Part shown: positions 1 to 9,119 of the stretch, one piece after another
How positions within the stretch are numbered: position 1 is the first letter of the stretch
Layout: each line of letters starts with the position of its first letter
NCBI GenBank assembly: GCA_004299305.1
Contig: SCPZ01000037.1
Coordinates: 19,758 to 83,757 of the forward strand
Length of the DNA: 64,000 nt
Source: Methylobacter sp.
GTDB taxonomy: Bacteria; Pseudomonadota; Gammaproteobacteria; Methylococcales; Methylomonadaceae
Direction of reading: 5' to 3'
Translations under genes and position numbers: made by a program
The notes under the pieces: generated by a model
Database searches by the model: none
What the model was told of the DNA's origin: nothing
The model's input: only the letters and a program-made list of their open reading frames with translations

Positions 1-23
1 GTACAGAGCAACCGGGCGACGGA

Positions 24-983
24 TCATAACGGCGAACCGTTGTTGCCGGGATAATCCTTGGCTTCAATAAATACGTCCATTTGCTGGCCCACATAGACCG
101 GCAGTTGCTTCCGGTCAAAGCTGTACAGCGCTTGCAATACGCGGGTATCGACTTGTTCGGTGCTGTCGCCGGTCAACGATTTTTTGGGTATCACGTAGGG
201 TTCTACATAAGCCAGGATTAGATCGGTTTTGAAGTGTTGATTGCCGCGCAGGAAAGCCACGGCCTTGCTGTTTTTGTCGAACCGCCATGCATCATTTTCG
301 TCGATGTCTACCCGTACATGCAACTGATCCATATTGCCCAGCACCAGCAGCGGTGTGTTCAGGGCTCCAGCCTGGGCGAATTCGCCCGGACGAATATTGA
401 CTTGCAACACTTCGCAATCTATCGGCGCTTGAACAATAAGGCGAGCTAGCGTGGTTTGGGTATTAGCCAGCGCGGCTTCGGCTTGTTGGACCAGGGCTTT
501 GGCGCTGTCCAGTTTGGCGGCGTTGATGAGCAGGGCGTTGCGGCGTCTGAGCAGTTCCTCGGAACTGATGGCGCGCCGGTCGGTCACCGCCTCGGCTAAA
601 TCACTCAGCGATTGGGTATCTTTGAGTGACGCTAAGGCTTCGTTGGCGCTGGCTTTGGCTTTTGCGAGATCAGCGAGTTTAACGGTTAGTTCGGCATGAG
701 TGTCGCGGTCGTCCAGATAAAATAGCGGCATCCCGGCGTTGACTTTATCGCCTACCTTGACGGCCACGGTTTTGACGATGCCTGACAAGGGTGTGCCGAT
801 CGCAATGTTCCGGCCTTTCGGCTCGACAATGCCCGCCCCGGCAATAAACGATTTAAACGGCGCGGAGGCGGGCGGTGCAATGGCGGGAGCAACCGGTATC
901 GGCTTATTGCTGCTGACGACCGTATAGGATGCAAAAAGAAATCCGGTGACAGCCAGTATCGGTAATGTGTATTTGACTTGCAT
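24..983 (-). CDS. HlyD/DevB-like membrane fusion (periplasmic adaptor) subunit of an ABC exporter
   Basis: ORF 24..1106 (-). Likely true start is the internal Met at 983 (MQVKYTLPILAVTGFLFASYT..., N-terminal TM); the upstream extension is translated repeat DNA. Lipoyl/coiled-coil adaptor pattern (VVEPKGRNIAIGTPLSGIVKTVAVKVGDKVNAGMPLFYLDDRD). Confidence 0.85.
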   Translation of the reverse strand: MQVKYTLPILAVTGFLFASYTVVSSNKPIPVAPAIAPPASAPFKSFIAGAGIVEPKGRNIAIGTPLSGIVKTVAVKVGDKVNAGMPLFYLDDRDTHAELTVKLADLAKAKASANEALASLKDTQSLSDLAEAVTDRRAISSEELLRRRNALLINAAKLDSAKALVQQAEAALANTQTTLARLIVQAPIDCEVLQVNIRPGEFAQAGALNTPLLVLGNMDQLHVRVDIDENDAWRFDKNSKAVAFLRGNQHFKTDLILAYVEPYVIPKKSLTGDSTEQVDTRVLQALYSFDRKQLPVYVGQQMDVFIEAKDYPGNNGSPL

Positions 984-1032
984 ATCACCTCTTGGGATAG
1001 TTTTGTGGTCATTGTCCACGAAAAGCATATAG

Positions 1033-1169
1033 ATGAATAGAACACGGATGCCAAAAGTAGGCGCCTCTAGGTGACACGGATTAAACGGATTTATACGGAT
1101 TTTCAAAAAATCTGTTATGCGCTTTTAATCAGTGTTTATCCGTTTAATCCGTGTCATCCGTGTTCTATA
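1033..1169. repeat. Dispersed 'AGAACACGGATGcCAAAAGTAGGCGCCTCTAGG...ATCCGTGTTCTAT' imperfect-palindrome repeat, copy 1
   Basis: Core shared with 3106..3273, 43962..44149, 60161..60275 and 62308..62364. Confidence 0.85.
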
Positions 1170-1882
1170 TTTTTTAACAACTGAGTCATTTTGTCTTTTA
1201 CCTCAACAATATGCCCATCATCCATTTCGGCAATGCGGTCGGCGAAGTCGAAAATCCGGGCGTCATGGGTAACGATAACCAATGCCCGGTCTTTGTGCAA
1301 AGCCACTTCTTTGAGCAAGGCCATCACATTGCACCCGGTTTCATGATCCAGCGAGCTGGTGGGTTCGTCGCACACAATCAGTTTTGGGCTATGAACCAGC
1401 GCGCGGGCAATCGCGACCCGTTGCTGCTGTCCGCCGGAAAGCTCCGAGGGTAAAGCGCTCACCCGTTCCCCTAAGCCTACTTGGTCCAGTACAGTAATGG
1501 CTTTGCGTTCGGCATCGCTACGTTTCATGCCGTTGATGATCAGCGGAACCGACACATTTTCTGCGGCGCTGAGCGCAGGCAGCAGGTTAAAGGCTTGAAA
1601 AACGAAACCGATGTTGCGCGCCCTGAACTTCAGTTTGTGTTGATTACTCATGTTCAGTAAATCCTCGCCGAACACTTCGCAACAGCCGCTATCCTGATCG
1701 AGTATGCCGGCGATGACTGAAATCAAAGTCGTTTTGCCACAGCCCGAGGGCCCGACCAGCATCATCAGTTCGCCCATTGCAATATCCAAATTGACGCCGT
1801 TCAGTGCGGTCACTTTTTGGTCGCCGGTAGCGTAAATTTTGACCACATTTTGGCAGCGTACAGCCAATGACGATGGATTCAT
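1154..1882 (-). CDS. ABC transporter ATP-binding protein (MacB/LolD/DevA-like)
   Basis: Walker A GPSGCGKTT, signature LSGGQQQRVAIARAL, Walker B LIVCDEPTSSLD. Confidence 0.95.
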   Translation of the reverse strand: MNPSSLAVRCQNVVKIYATGDQKVTALNGVNLDIAMGELMMLVGPSGCGKTTLISVIAGILDQDSGCCEVFGEDLLNMSNQHKLKFRARNIGFVFQAFNLLPALSAAENVSVPLIINGMKRSDAERKAITVLDQVGLGERVSALPSELSGGQQQRVAIARALVHSPKLIVCDEPTSSLDHETGCNVMALLKEVALHKDRALVIVTHDARIFDFADRIAEMDDGHIVEVKDKMTQLLKNIEHG

Positions 1883-1885
1883 GAG

Positions 1886-3046
1886 CTAGCCTTTAAACAC
1901 AATGGCCGGTTCCAAGCGGATTACTTTAAGTATGCTGATCAGCGCCGCAAAAACACAAATCAGGCTAACCCCGGCGCCGCTAAACAGCAGCAGTTGCCAG
2001 GGAAACTTAAATGCCAGTATCGAATGACGCATCGAATAGCCGAACAATGCAGTCAAACCCACACCTAAACCATAACCGATAGTGCCTACTAAAACCGCCT
2101 GCAACAAAATCATGCGCAGTAAAACCCAGTTGCTGGCGCCCATCGCTTTCAGTACGCCGAATTGGCGGAGATTCTCCAGCGTGCAGTTATAGAAAGTTTG
2201 GCCCGCAATGGCTGCGCCGACAATAAAACCCAGCAGCACCGAAATGCCGAAATTAATCGGGATGCCGGTATTGTGCATAAAATATTCATAGGTCAGGGAT
2301 ATAAATTCGCCCCGTGTATAAGCCGCCAAACCGGTCGTTGCGCGGATACGGCGGGTTAATTCGGCGAGGTCTTGCCCCGGTTTGGCTTTAACCAGAACGA
2401 AGGACAGCAACTTTCGCTCTTTAGGCGCGTAGCTTTTGGCGCGGGAATAAGTGGTATAGACCACAGATTGGGACTGAAAAGTACGAGTGACCTTGGCTAT
2501 GCCGACAACGATGGCGCGATGGTCGTTTAACTCCACGCTGTCGCCTACTTTAAGCGAAATGCGTTTGCCTCCGGGTGTTGGCGAAGGCTTGCCCAATTTA
2601 TCCCTGGCGCCGTCTACATCGACGATAATGCCGTCGCTACGGCGTAAGTCTTCAAGTTTTCCTTCCATCATGACCGGCGGGCCGCCGATTAAGGTGGCGT
2701 CGTCTAAGCCTACGACATTGCAGGTTTGAAAAGTGCCGTCGACCAGTCGCGCTTTTAACAGCCCTTTGTACATCGGCATGGCCCAGTCGACACCGGAAAT
2801 GCCGCGCACCCGATAAAGTTCGGTGTCTTGCAGAGGCTTAATGTCATCGACGAATTGCACCTTCGCGTCCATTACCCATATATCAGGCAAGCCTACATCC
2901 GATATAAAACTATATGAGCGCGACATCAGCCCCAAAAAAATAGCCGGTTGCTGGGTCATGATTAACGAGGCAAAAGTCAGCCCCATGACAATACCGAGAT
3001 ATTTGCCACGATCTCCCATCAGCATTTTTAAGGCGATGTGATTCAT
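1886..3046 (-). CDS. ABC transporter permease, FtsX/DevC-like
   Basis: 386 aa, TM segments, MacB-like periplasmic region, 4 bp upstream of the ATPase gene in the same operon. Confidence 0.9.
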   Translation of the reverse strand: MNHIALKMLMGDRGKYLGIVMGLTFASLIMTQQPAIFLGLMSRSYSFISDVGLPDIWVMDAKVQFVDDIKPLQDTELYRVRGISGVDWAMPMYKGLLKARLVDGTFQTCNVVGLDDATLIGGPPVMMEGKLEDLRRSDGIIVDVDGARDKLGKPSPTPGGKRISLKVGDSVELNDHRAIVVGIAKVTRTFQSQSVVYTTYSRAKSYAPKERKLLSFVLVKAKPGQDLAELTRRIRATTGLAAYTRGEFISLTYEYFMHNTGIPINFGISVLLGFIVGAAIAGQTFYNCTLENLRQFGVLKAMGASNWVLLRMILLQAVLVGTIGYGLGVGLTALFGYSMRHSILAFKFPWQLLLFSGAGVSLICVFAALISILKVIRLEPAIVFKG

Positions 3047-3105
3047 AATGTTGTCGGATTTAAATGATTTTATGCGTTAAACGACGATAAGTTGATTGCT
3101 GGTTA

Positions 3106-3273
3106 GTAACTACTCAGGGCTAATTTTATAATAGAACACGGATGCCAAAAGTAGGCGCCTCTAGGCGACACGGGTTGGACGGATTAAACGGATTTTAAAG
3201 AGTCAATGGACAGCCTATTCATTGGTTTTATCCGTGTCATCCGTGTTCCATTTTCTATCTGCTGAGTAGTTAC
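3106..3273. mobile_element. MITE-like element, copy 2 (168 bp), with 12-bp TIRs and an 8-bp target duplication
   Basis: TIR gtaactactcag / ctgagtagttac; flanking direct repeat gctggtta at 3098-3105 and 3274-3281. Confidence 0.85.
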
Positions 3274-3668
3274 GCTGGTTATAGGATAAGGTTATTATAG
3301 ATCTTTAGATAGATTGCCATGTTTTTAGACGATAATCCTCTATTACACCATGCAGATTTACGTTTGCAGCATAGATCCTGCTATTTTTGGCAAATTTACG
3401 ATAACAGGCGTGGTGACTTTATGATGCGGATGGCCGTAGTACAGGTTTAGGGGTACAAATATAAAATCAGATCTAAATTAGGCGGCATGGATGGGCAATG
3501 GTTAAGGCATGGATCGATCAAAATATAGACGTGCTATGTAAGTATTAAAGGTTATACTCCAGCGGCTTAGTTTTATTTGGTGCCTAGAGTCTATAAATTA
3601 GGTGGTGGTTTTATGCAGATATTGTTGTAAAGATGCTCTATAAAATTAATAGATAAATTAACTTAGAG

Positions 3669-4103
3669 GTGCTTATGCCAATTAAATGGGATCCAAGATT
3701 CAGTGTAGATAATGTAGCTATTGATATAGAGCACAAATTGTTATTGTCATTATTAAACGCGTTGGAAGTGGTGTTGCGTAATCCACATGAAAAAGATTCT
3801 TTAAGATTTTTTATTGATCAGTTGCATGAGTCTGCTAAGGATCATTTTCGGCACGAAGAAAATTTGCAGCTTAGGTATATGTTTCCTTATTATGAGGAAA
3901 ATAAAAAAGGACATGATGTTCTTATGGTTGAATTAGATGTCATTAGAGATGAAATATATAAATTCATCGAGAAGCCAGACACTTCTCAGGAAGAGGCGGA
4001 TAGAATGAGTAAAAAAATTAATCATGTATTACGGGATTGGCTTGTCGAGCACATTTTGAAATCAGATATAAAAATGAAAGGATTTATGAATGATGCGAGA
4101 TAA
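3669..4103 (+). CDS. Hemerythrin-like (bacteriohemerythrin) protein
   Basis: Hemerythrin motifs: WDPRFSVDNVAIDIEHKLLLSLLNAL, HFRHEENLQ, KKGHDVLMVEL, WLVEHILKSD; start may be 3675. Confidence 0.85.
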   Translation: MLMPIKWDPRFSVDNVAIDIEHKLLLSLLNALEVVLRNPHEKDSLRFFIDQLHESAKDHFRHEENLQLRYMFPYYEENKKGHDVLMVELDVIRDEIYKFIEKPDTSQEEADRMSKKINHVLRDWLVEHILKSDIKMKGFMNDAR

Positions 4104-4124
4104 AACGGGGGGATTCAGAATGAT

Positions 4125-4530
4125 GTCAGCCTATGCATAAACGTGCGAACCATATTGATCAATCTTATCCAAAAGCTGTTGTTATCTTTCCAGCGCATAC
4201 CCGGAACACAAAGCCGTCGCGTCATGGGCGTCGTGCAAGTGGCTTAGGTTAACGCCAGGGTTAATTGGTAGGTCTTTTTTCACATGTACGGCATATCTCA
4301 TCATCTGGCGATGATTCTTAAAATGGGGTAGTGCGGACTGCAACTTCTCTTTGACCGTTTTTTTTGGGGGGGCGTAAGAGATGTTCGTCAAGTATTCGGT
4401 GATGTGAAGATGCTCTAACAATATTGATGATAAAAAACGACTGTTTTTCTCGGTGGAAAAAATGGAGCGGTTATTCTGCTTGGTTAACAATGTGTTATGG
4501 TCAATGTGTTCGTGTGCTGATTCCAAAAAA
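4125..4530 (-). pseudogene. Degenerate transposase C-terminal remnant (ISKra4-like)
   Basis: ORF 4182..4526 (-) reads ...KLQSALPHFKNHRQMMRYAVHVKKDLPINPGV; after frame changes the next segments read ATCTTPMTRRLCVPGMRWK and DKIDQYGSHVYA, resembling the transposase tail '...GVTEAACKTLVKQRLCGSGMRWK...FWDKIDQYG'. Confidence 0.5.
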
Positions 4531-4686
4531 TGTCATTTATTTTTACTATGAAGATATTACTGTATTAGGCTCATGTGTGATATTGAGGCTGTGCATAAAG
4601 CACTCAATTCTCTTCCCTTTATTATCTTCATGTCCTTCATAGTAATAAAAAACAAGTTATAAACATTGTGTTGCGTCATCACCCGA

Positions 4687-4715
4687 GTGTTCCCCACACC
4701 CGTGGGGATGAATCT
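4687..4715. repeat. Solitary type I-E-like CRISPR repeat (orphan, no array)
   Basis: gtgttccccacacccgtggggatgaatct matches the typical I-E repeat GTGTTCCCCACACCCGTGGGGATGAACCG except at the last 3 nt; no second copy about 61 bp to either side. Confidence 0.5.
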
Positions 4716-4749
4716 ACTCCTGTGTTTCACTGGATTTCTTCGGACAATA

Positions 4750-4785
4750 AAAAACCCGCGAAGCCTTGCGACTTGCGGGTTTTCG
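4750..4785 (-). terminator. Rho-independent terminator downstream of tRNA-Leu
   Basis: Minus strand: aaaacccgcaagtcgcaaggcttcgcgggtttttta, a GC hairpin followed by a T-run. Confidence 0.7.
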
Positions 4786-4815
4786 TAGTTCTTTGCACGG
4801 CTCTGAACCAATGTT

Positions 4816-4902
4816 TGGTACCGAGGGCCGGAATCGAACCGGCACGATGTCACCATCACCGGATTTTGAATCCGGCGCGTCTACCAGTTCCGCCACCCCG
4901 GC
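4816..4902 (-). tRNA. tRNA-Leu (anticodon CAA), CCA encoded
   Basis: GCCGGGGTGGCGGAACTGGTAGACGCGCCGGATTCAAAATCCGGTGATGG...GTGCCGGTTCGATTCCGGCCCTCGGTACCA; class II variable arm. Confidence 0.95.
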
Positions 4903-4992
4903 AAAGAACGTGTATTATAGGCAAAGTTTATCAATAATGCCAATTTTTTTTAAAGATGTATTCGAAAGCTTAAACTGATAATATCGCCCCCT

Positions 4993-6015
4993 ATGAAAAA
5001 AAGTGATTTTGTATACCATTTACCCGAAGCATTAATTGCACAAAAACCTTTAACAGAGCGCGATGCCAGTCGTCTGTTATGTATGGATAGGCATGGCGGG
5101 CGGATAGTCGACCGGCAATTTACCGATTTTATCGATTTAATCGATGAGCGTGACTTGTTGGTTTTTAATAATACCAAAGTGATTCCGGCAAGGCTGTTCG
5201 GCAAAAAACAAAGCGGCGGCAAGGTCGAAATTCTTATTGAACGCATTGTCAATGACCATAGAGCAATTGCTCATGTCAGATCGAGTAAGTCGGCGAAAGC
5301 GGGCGCCTTGATTGAATTGGATCAAGGCTATTGTTGCGAAGTATTGGGCCGGGCGGAGGATTTGTTTCAGCTGGAATTTAAGGGGGATAGCAATATATTC
5401 TCTATATTGGAGCAAATCGGTCATATTCCATTGCCGCCTTATATTACCCGTGAAGATGATGAATCGGACCTGGCCCGCTATCAAACGGTTTTTGCCAAAG
5501 AGGCGGGAGCCGTTGCAGCGCCTACGGCAGGCCTGCATTTTGATCAAATTATGATGGATAAGCTTAAAGCCAAAGGCGTGCAAACCGCTTTTGTGACTTT
5601 GCATGTCGGCAGCGGTACTTTTCAGCCGGTCAGGGTGGAGGATTTATCTGAGCATTTAATGCATAAGGAATATTTTGCGGTGTTGCCGGAGACGGTGGCG
5701 ACCGTTCAGCTAGCCAGGGCAAGAGGAGGGCGAGTGATCGCGATAGGCACGACGGCGGTCAGGGCGCTGGAATCCGCATCCAAAAGCGGACGCCTTGAAG
5801 CTTGCTTTGGCGATACGGATTTATTTATTACCCCCGGCTATCAATTCAAGTCGGTTGATGCCATGTTAACCAACTTTCACTTGTCCGAGTCGACCTTACT
5901 GATGTTAGTTTCAGCATTTGCCGGCTACGAGTCTATTATGAACGCCTATAGCCATGCTATTGACCAGTCTTATCGATTTTTCAGTTATGGCGATGCGATG
6001 TTTTTGAGTGACTGA
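4993..6015 (+). CDS. queA: S-adenosylmethionine:tRNA ribosyltransferase-isomerase
   Basis: 340 aa, N-terminus [70 protein letters not shown]. Confidence 0.97.
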   Translation: MKKSDFVYHLPEALIAQKPLTERDASRLLCMDRHGGRIVDRQFTDFIDLIDERDLLVFNNTKVIPARLFGKKQSGGKVEILIERIVNDHRAIAHVRSSKSAKAGALIELDQGYCCEVLGRAEDLFQLEFKGDSNIFSILEQIGHIPLPPYITREDDESDLARYQTVFAKEAGAVAAPTAGLHFDQIMMDKLKAKGVQTAFVTLHVGSGTFQPVRVEDLSEHLMHKEYFAVLPETVATVQLARARGGRVIAIGTTAVRALESASKSGRLEACFGDTDLFITPGYQFKSVDAMLTNFHLSESTLLMLVSAFAGYESIMNAYSHAIDQSYRFFSYGDAMFLSD

Positions 6016-6265
6016 TTTTTTTTCAGGACATGGTCTAAAGATCTTGTTGAAAGAGGCATCTGAATAGTCTGAATACTCGTGTGTATTATTAATAATCATT
6101 AAGTATCAATATATTGCGTGTTTTATTCGGTATTGCTGAGTATTTGTCTAGGAAATTATCTTACACTGGCTTATAGTGGGATATGGTGATATTCATGTTG
6201 GCCGTTTCAGGTAAAAACAACAATTAGTTGAGTGCGTCACTCATTCAGCGCGGAGTGGTATTAAT

Positions 6266-6751
6266 ATGCAAATTAAGTTTCCGTTTGATTCAACCAAGCC
6301 GGTTGTCGGTGAAGCAAGCATCGACATTGATAAATCGGTTCATGATGTTTTTTCTTATATTGGCGAGCATTTTTTCGATAACTATCCTAAATGGGCCGTA
6401 GAAGTTGTTGAATTTGAGCCCTTGGATGGTAAGCAGGTTTTTATTGGCGCCAAAGCAAAGCAAATTCGTAAAGATAGCGGTGTAAAAGTCGAATCTATTT
6501 TTGAAATTACTGATTATCAGCCTTGTATAAAGCTTATTTTTAAAGGCTTGACCGAACCTTATAAACACAGCTATTTATTAGAAAGCTGTGAGCAAAAGCA
6601 ACCTACCCGCTTAACTTTTCGTTTTGAATTATTAGAGCTCGAGATTTTTATGCGTCCATTTGAAAAACTTATTCGATCTGCTATTGAAGATGGCGCAGAA
6701 AATACGGTTGAAAACATTAAAAGTCTAATCGTTTTCGAAAACAGCCTCTAA
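6266..6751 (+). CDS. SRPBCC-like (START/polyketide cyclase fold) protein
   Basis: 161 aa; N-terminus GEASIDIDKSVHDVFSYI typical of SRPBCC ligand-binding proteins. Confidence 0.6.
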   Translation: MQIKFPFDSTKPVVGEASIDIDKSVHDVFSYIGEHFFDNYPKWAVEVVEFEPLDGKQVFIGAKAKQIRKDSGVKVESIFEITDYQPCIKLIFKGLTEPYKHSYLLESCEQKQPTRLTFRFELLELEIFMRPFEKLIRSAIEDGAENTVENIKSLIVFENSL

Positions 6752-6787
6752 TAAATTCATAATTATCATAAACATCGGAGTTTAATC

Positions 6788-7255
6788 ATGTCTTTTATTG
6801 TTGAAAAAGATAGCGGCCTTATCCCACAAGTGCTTTCCGCTATTTTAGATGAATGTGTTAATGGTGTAACACTTGCCGACCCGGATCTCGAAGACGCTCC
6901 GATTGTTTACGCCAATAAAGCCTTTGAACGTTTAACGGGCTATAGCCAAGAAGAAATCGTCGGTCACAACTGCCGATTTCTTCAAGGTGACGATAGGGAT
7001 CAGGACGCACGCCATCAAATCAGTGAAGCCATGAAAAATCATGAATCTGTCGAAGTAACGCTACGCAATTATAAAAAAGACGGTACATTATTCCATAATC
7101 GATTGAAAATAACTCCATTATTAGATAGAAAACAACGGGTTATTTATTATCTTGGGGTGCAGTACGATATAACCGACCAAGTTAACGCCAGCAATGAAAT
7201 TAAAGCATTAAACGATTTATTAAACGCAAGTCGGACAAATAACCTAGTCATTTAA
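6788..7255 (+). CDS. Short LOV (PAS) blue-light photoreceptor protein
   Basis: 155 aa; photoactive-Cys motif GHNCRFLQGDDRDQ, FERLTGYSQEEIVG, YYLGVQYDITDQV; no output domain. Confidence 0.9.
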   Translation: MSFIVEKDSGLIPQVLSAILDECVNGVTLADPDLEDAPIVYANKAFERLTGYSQEEIVGHNCRFLQGDDRDQDARHQISEAMKNHESVEVTLRNYKKDGTLFHNRLKITPLLDRKQRVIYYLGVQYDITDQVNASNEIKALNDLLNASRTNNLVI

Positions 7256-7285
7256 TTCAATACTGTAAAAAACGAAGGTAAGTTT

Positions 7286-8116
7286 ATGAATGAAACGGAA
7301 AGCGCCAATAATGGCGGTGACTTACTTTTTAATGAAGCATTATTCGGGCTTGCGATACTGGCTTTTTTGTTGTTGTTAGTCATGGAGAAAATGAAACCCT
7401 ATCGTGACTTTTCCCAAAAAATTAACAAAGAATCGTTCGTTACCAATACCACGGCGTTTCTGATTAATAACCTGATTTTGACGGCGTTAAGGGCCTCGTC
7501 GTTATTTATTGTCGCGCAACAATTTGCATCCTACGGCTTATTAGGCGGATTAGAAAATGGCCCGGTCAAATGGCTATTGGCTTTTGTGTTTTTTGATTTG
7601 GCAATTTATACCTGGCACGTTGCGAGCCATAAATACGAGTTTCTCTGGCGGTTTCATAAGGTACATCACAGCGATAAAAGTTTTAATGTTTCCACCGGTT
7701 TTCGCTTCCACGTTTTCGACTTATTGTTGGAAATTATTTATAAGTCGGTGTTTGTGGTCGTCATTGGCGTGAATGCCTACCTGGTGCTTTCTATTGAGAT
7801 TATCGAATTATTTTTCATTTTCTTTCATCATGCAAACCTTCGCGTTCCCAACGAAGAGGCCATTTCACAAGTGATTATTACGCCGTCACTACATCGGGTG
7901 CATCATTCGACTTTACGCACAGAACACGACAGTAACTATGGGATTGTCTTGGCGATCTGGGATAGGGTCTTTGGCACACGAAAAGAACTGGTGCCTGAAA
8001 ATATCGGCCTGGATTTAATTGAAGCTGAAAATTTTATACAACTGTTCTCGCTGGCATTTATTACTGAATTTAAATTTAGACAACTATTTAGCTGGATTCC
8101 TAGAGGCAAAAAATAA
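7286..8116 (+). CDS. Sterol desaturase / fatty acid hydroxylase superfamily membrane protein
   Basis: His-box pattern WHVASHKYEFLWRFHKVHHSDKSFN, HRVHHS; several TM segments. Confidence 0.85.
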   Translation: MNETESANNGGDLLFNEALFGLAILAFLLLLVMEKMKPYRDFSQKINKESFVTNTTAFLINNLILTALRASSLFIVAQQFASYGLLGGLENGPVKWLLAFVFFDLAIYTWHVASHKYEFLWRFHKVHHSDKSFNVSTGFRFHVFDLLLEIIYKSVFVVVIGVNAYLVLSIEIIELFFIFFHHANLRVPNEEAISQVIITPSLHRVHHSTLRTEHDSNYGIVLAIWDRVFGTRKELVPENIGLDLIEAENFIQLFSLAFITEFKFRQLFSWIPRGKK

Positions 8117-8162
8117 GCTGTTTTGGTTTGTTCGCATTGATTAGCCGTTAGGTATTTTAGCG

Positions 8163-9119
8163 ATGATTATTAGAACCACAAAAGATATTCCTGCCAGTGA
8201 AATTACCGATCCTTTGGTCTTTAGGGAGAGGCGAAAAATCATTAAAGCCATGCTGGCGACGATGGTTGCAGGTACGGGGATTGCACCTGCATTAGCCGAT
8301 AACAATAACTCGGCTTGGGCGAATTTGCCTAAAGGCGACTTTTCGGCTGATCTTTTAACGCCTACGCCCGCTGAACTCATTAAAAACTACACAAACTATT
8401 ATGAGTTTGCATTTAACAAACAAGACTCAACAAAGCTGGCGCAGAATCTGCGTACCGACCCTTGGTCTGTTGAGATAAGCGGCGAAGTGGAAAATCCGGG
8501 TATTTTTTATTTGGAAGATATTTTGCGTCAGCAGGTGCTACAGGAGCGTATCTACCGGTTTCGTTGTGTCGAAGCGTGGTCTATGGTTGTACCCTGGGTT
8601 GGTTTTTCGCTAGGCAATCTGTTAAAAACGGTTAAACCGTTATCAACGGCCAAGTTTGTAAAATTTACCGCAGTGCATCAACCGGACATAATGCCCAGAC
8701 AGCGTAATAATGCGATGCTGGAATGGCCTTATGTCGAAGGCTTACGTATTGATGAGGCTATGCATCCTTTGGCAACATTGGCTGTTGGAATGTATGGAGA
8801 TATTCTGCCGAAACAAAATGGCGCACCATTGCGTTTGATCGTGCCTTGGAAATATGGGTTTAAAAACATCAAAGCGATTGTAAAAATTGAATTATTGAAA
8901 AGACCGCCAATAACCTCTTGGAGCCAGTTCGCGCCTAAGGAGTATGGCTTTTATGCCAATGTAAACCCGGCAGTTTCTCATCCTCGCTGGAGTCAAAATA
9001 GTGAACGCCAATTAGGCAGCGGTTTTTTTTCGCCACGCCGCCAAACCGAATTATTTAACGGTTATGGTGAGCAAGTAGCATCATTGTATAGCGACATGGA
9101 CTTACGGCATTTTTTCTGA
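8163..9119 (+). CDS. msrP: Protein-methionine-sulfoxide reductase catalytic subunit (molybdoenzyme)
   Basis: 318 aa YedY-like; RFRCVEAWSMVVPWVGFSLGNLL; C-terminus SLYSDMDLRHFF. Confidence 0.93.
   Translation: MIIRTTKDIPASEITDPLVFRERRKIIKAMLATMVAGTGIAPALADNNNSAWANLPKGDFSADLLTPTPAELIKNYTNYYEFAFNKQDSTKLAQNLRTDPWSVEISGEVENPGIFYLEDILRQQVLQERIYRFRCVEAWSMVVPWVGFSLGNLLKTVKPLSTAKFVKFTAVHQPDIMPRQRNNAMLEWPYVEGLRIDEAMHPLATLAVGMYGDILPKQNGAPLRLIVPWKYGFKNIKAIVKIELLKRPPITSWSQFAPKEYGFYANVNPAVSHPRWSQNSERQLGSGFFSPRRQTELFNGYGEQVASLYSDMDLRHFF

Noticed and set aside
24-3046. Treating the ABC exporter as the type I secretion system for the RTX proteins
   Set aside because: The ATPase is a stand-alone MacB/DevA type with an FtsX-like permease, not an HlyB-type fused ABC transporter; no link to the RTX genes.
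4687-4715. Calling a full CRISPR array or I-E system
   Set aside because: Only one repeat unit is visible and no cas genes are in the window.
4557-4978. ORFs 4557..4859(-), 4668..4937(+), 4714..4896(-), 4766..4978(+)
   Set aside because: They are translations of the tRNA-Leu gene, its terminator and the CRISPR-like repeat; no protein-family signal.
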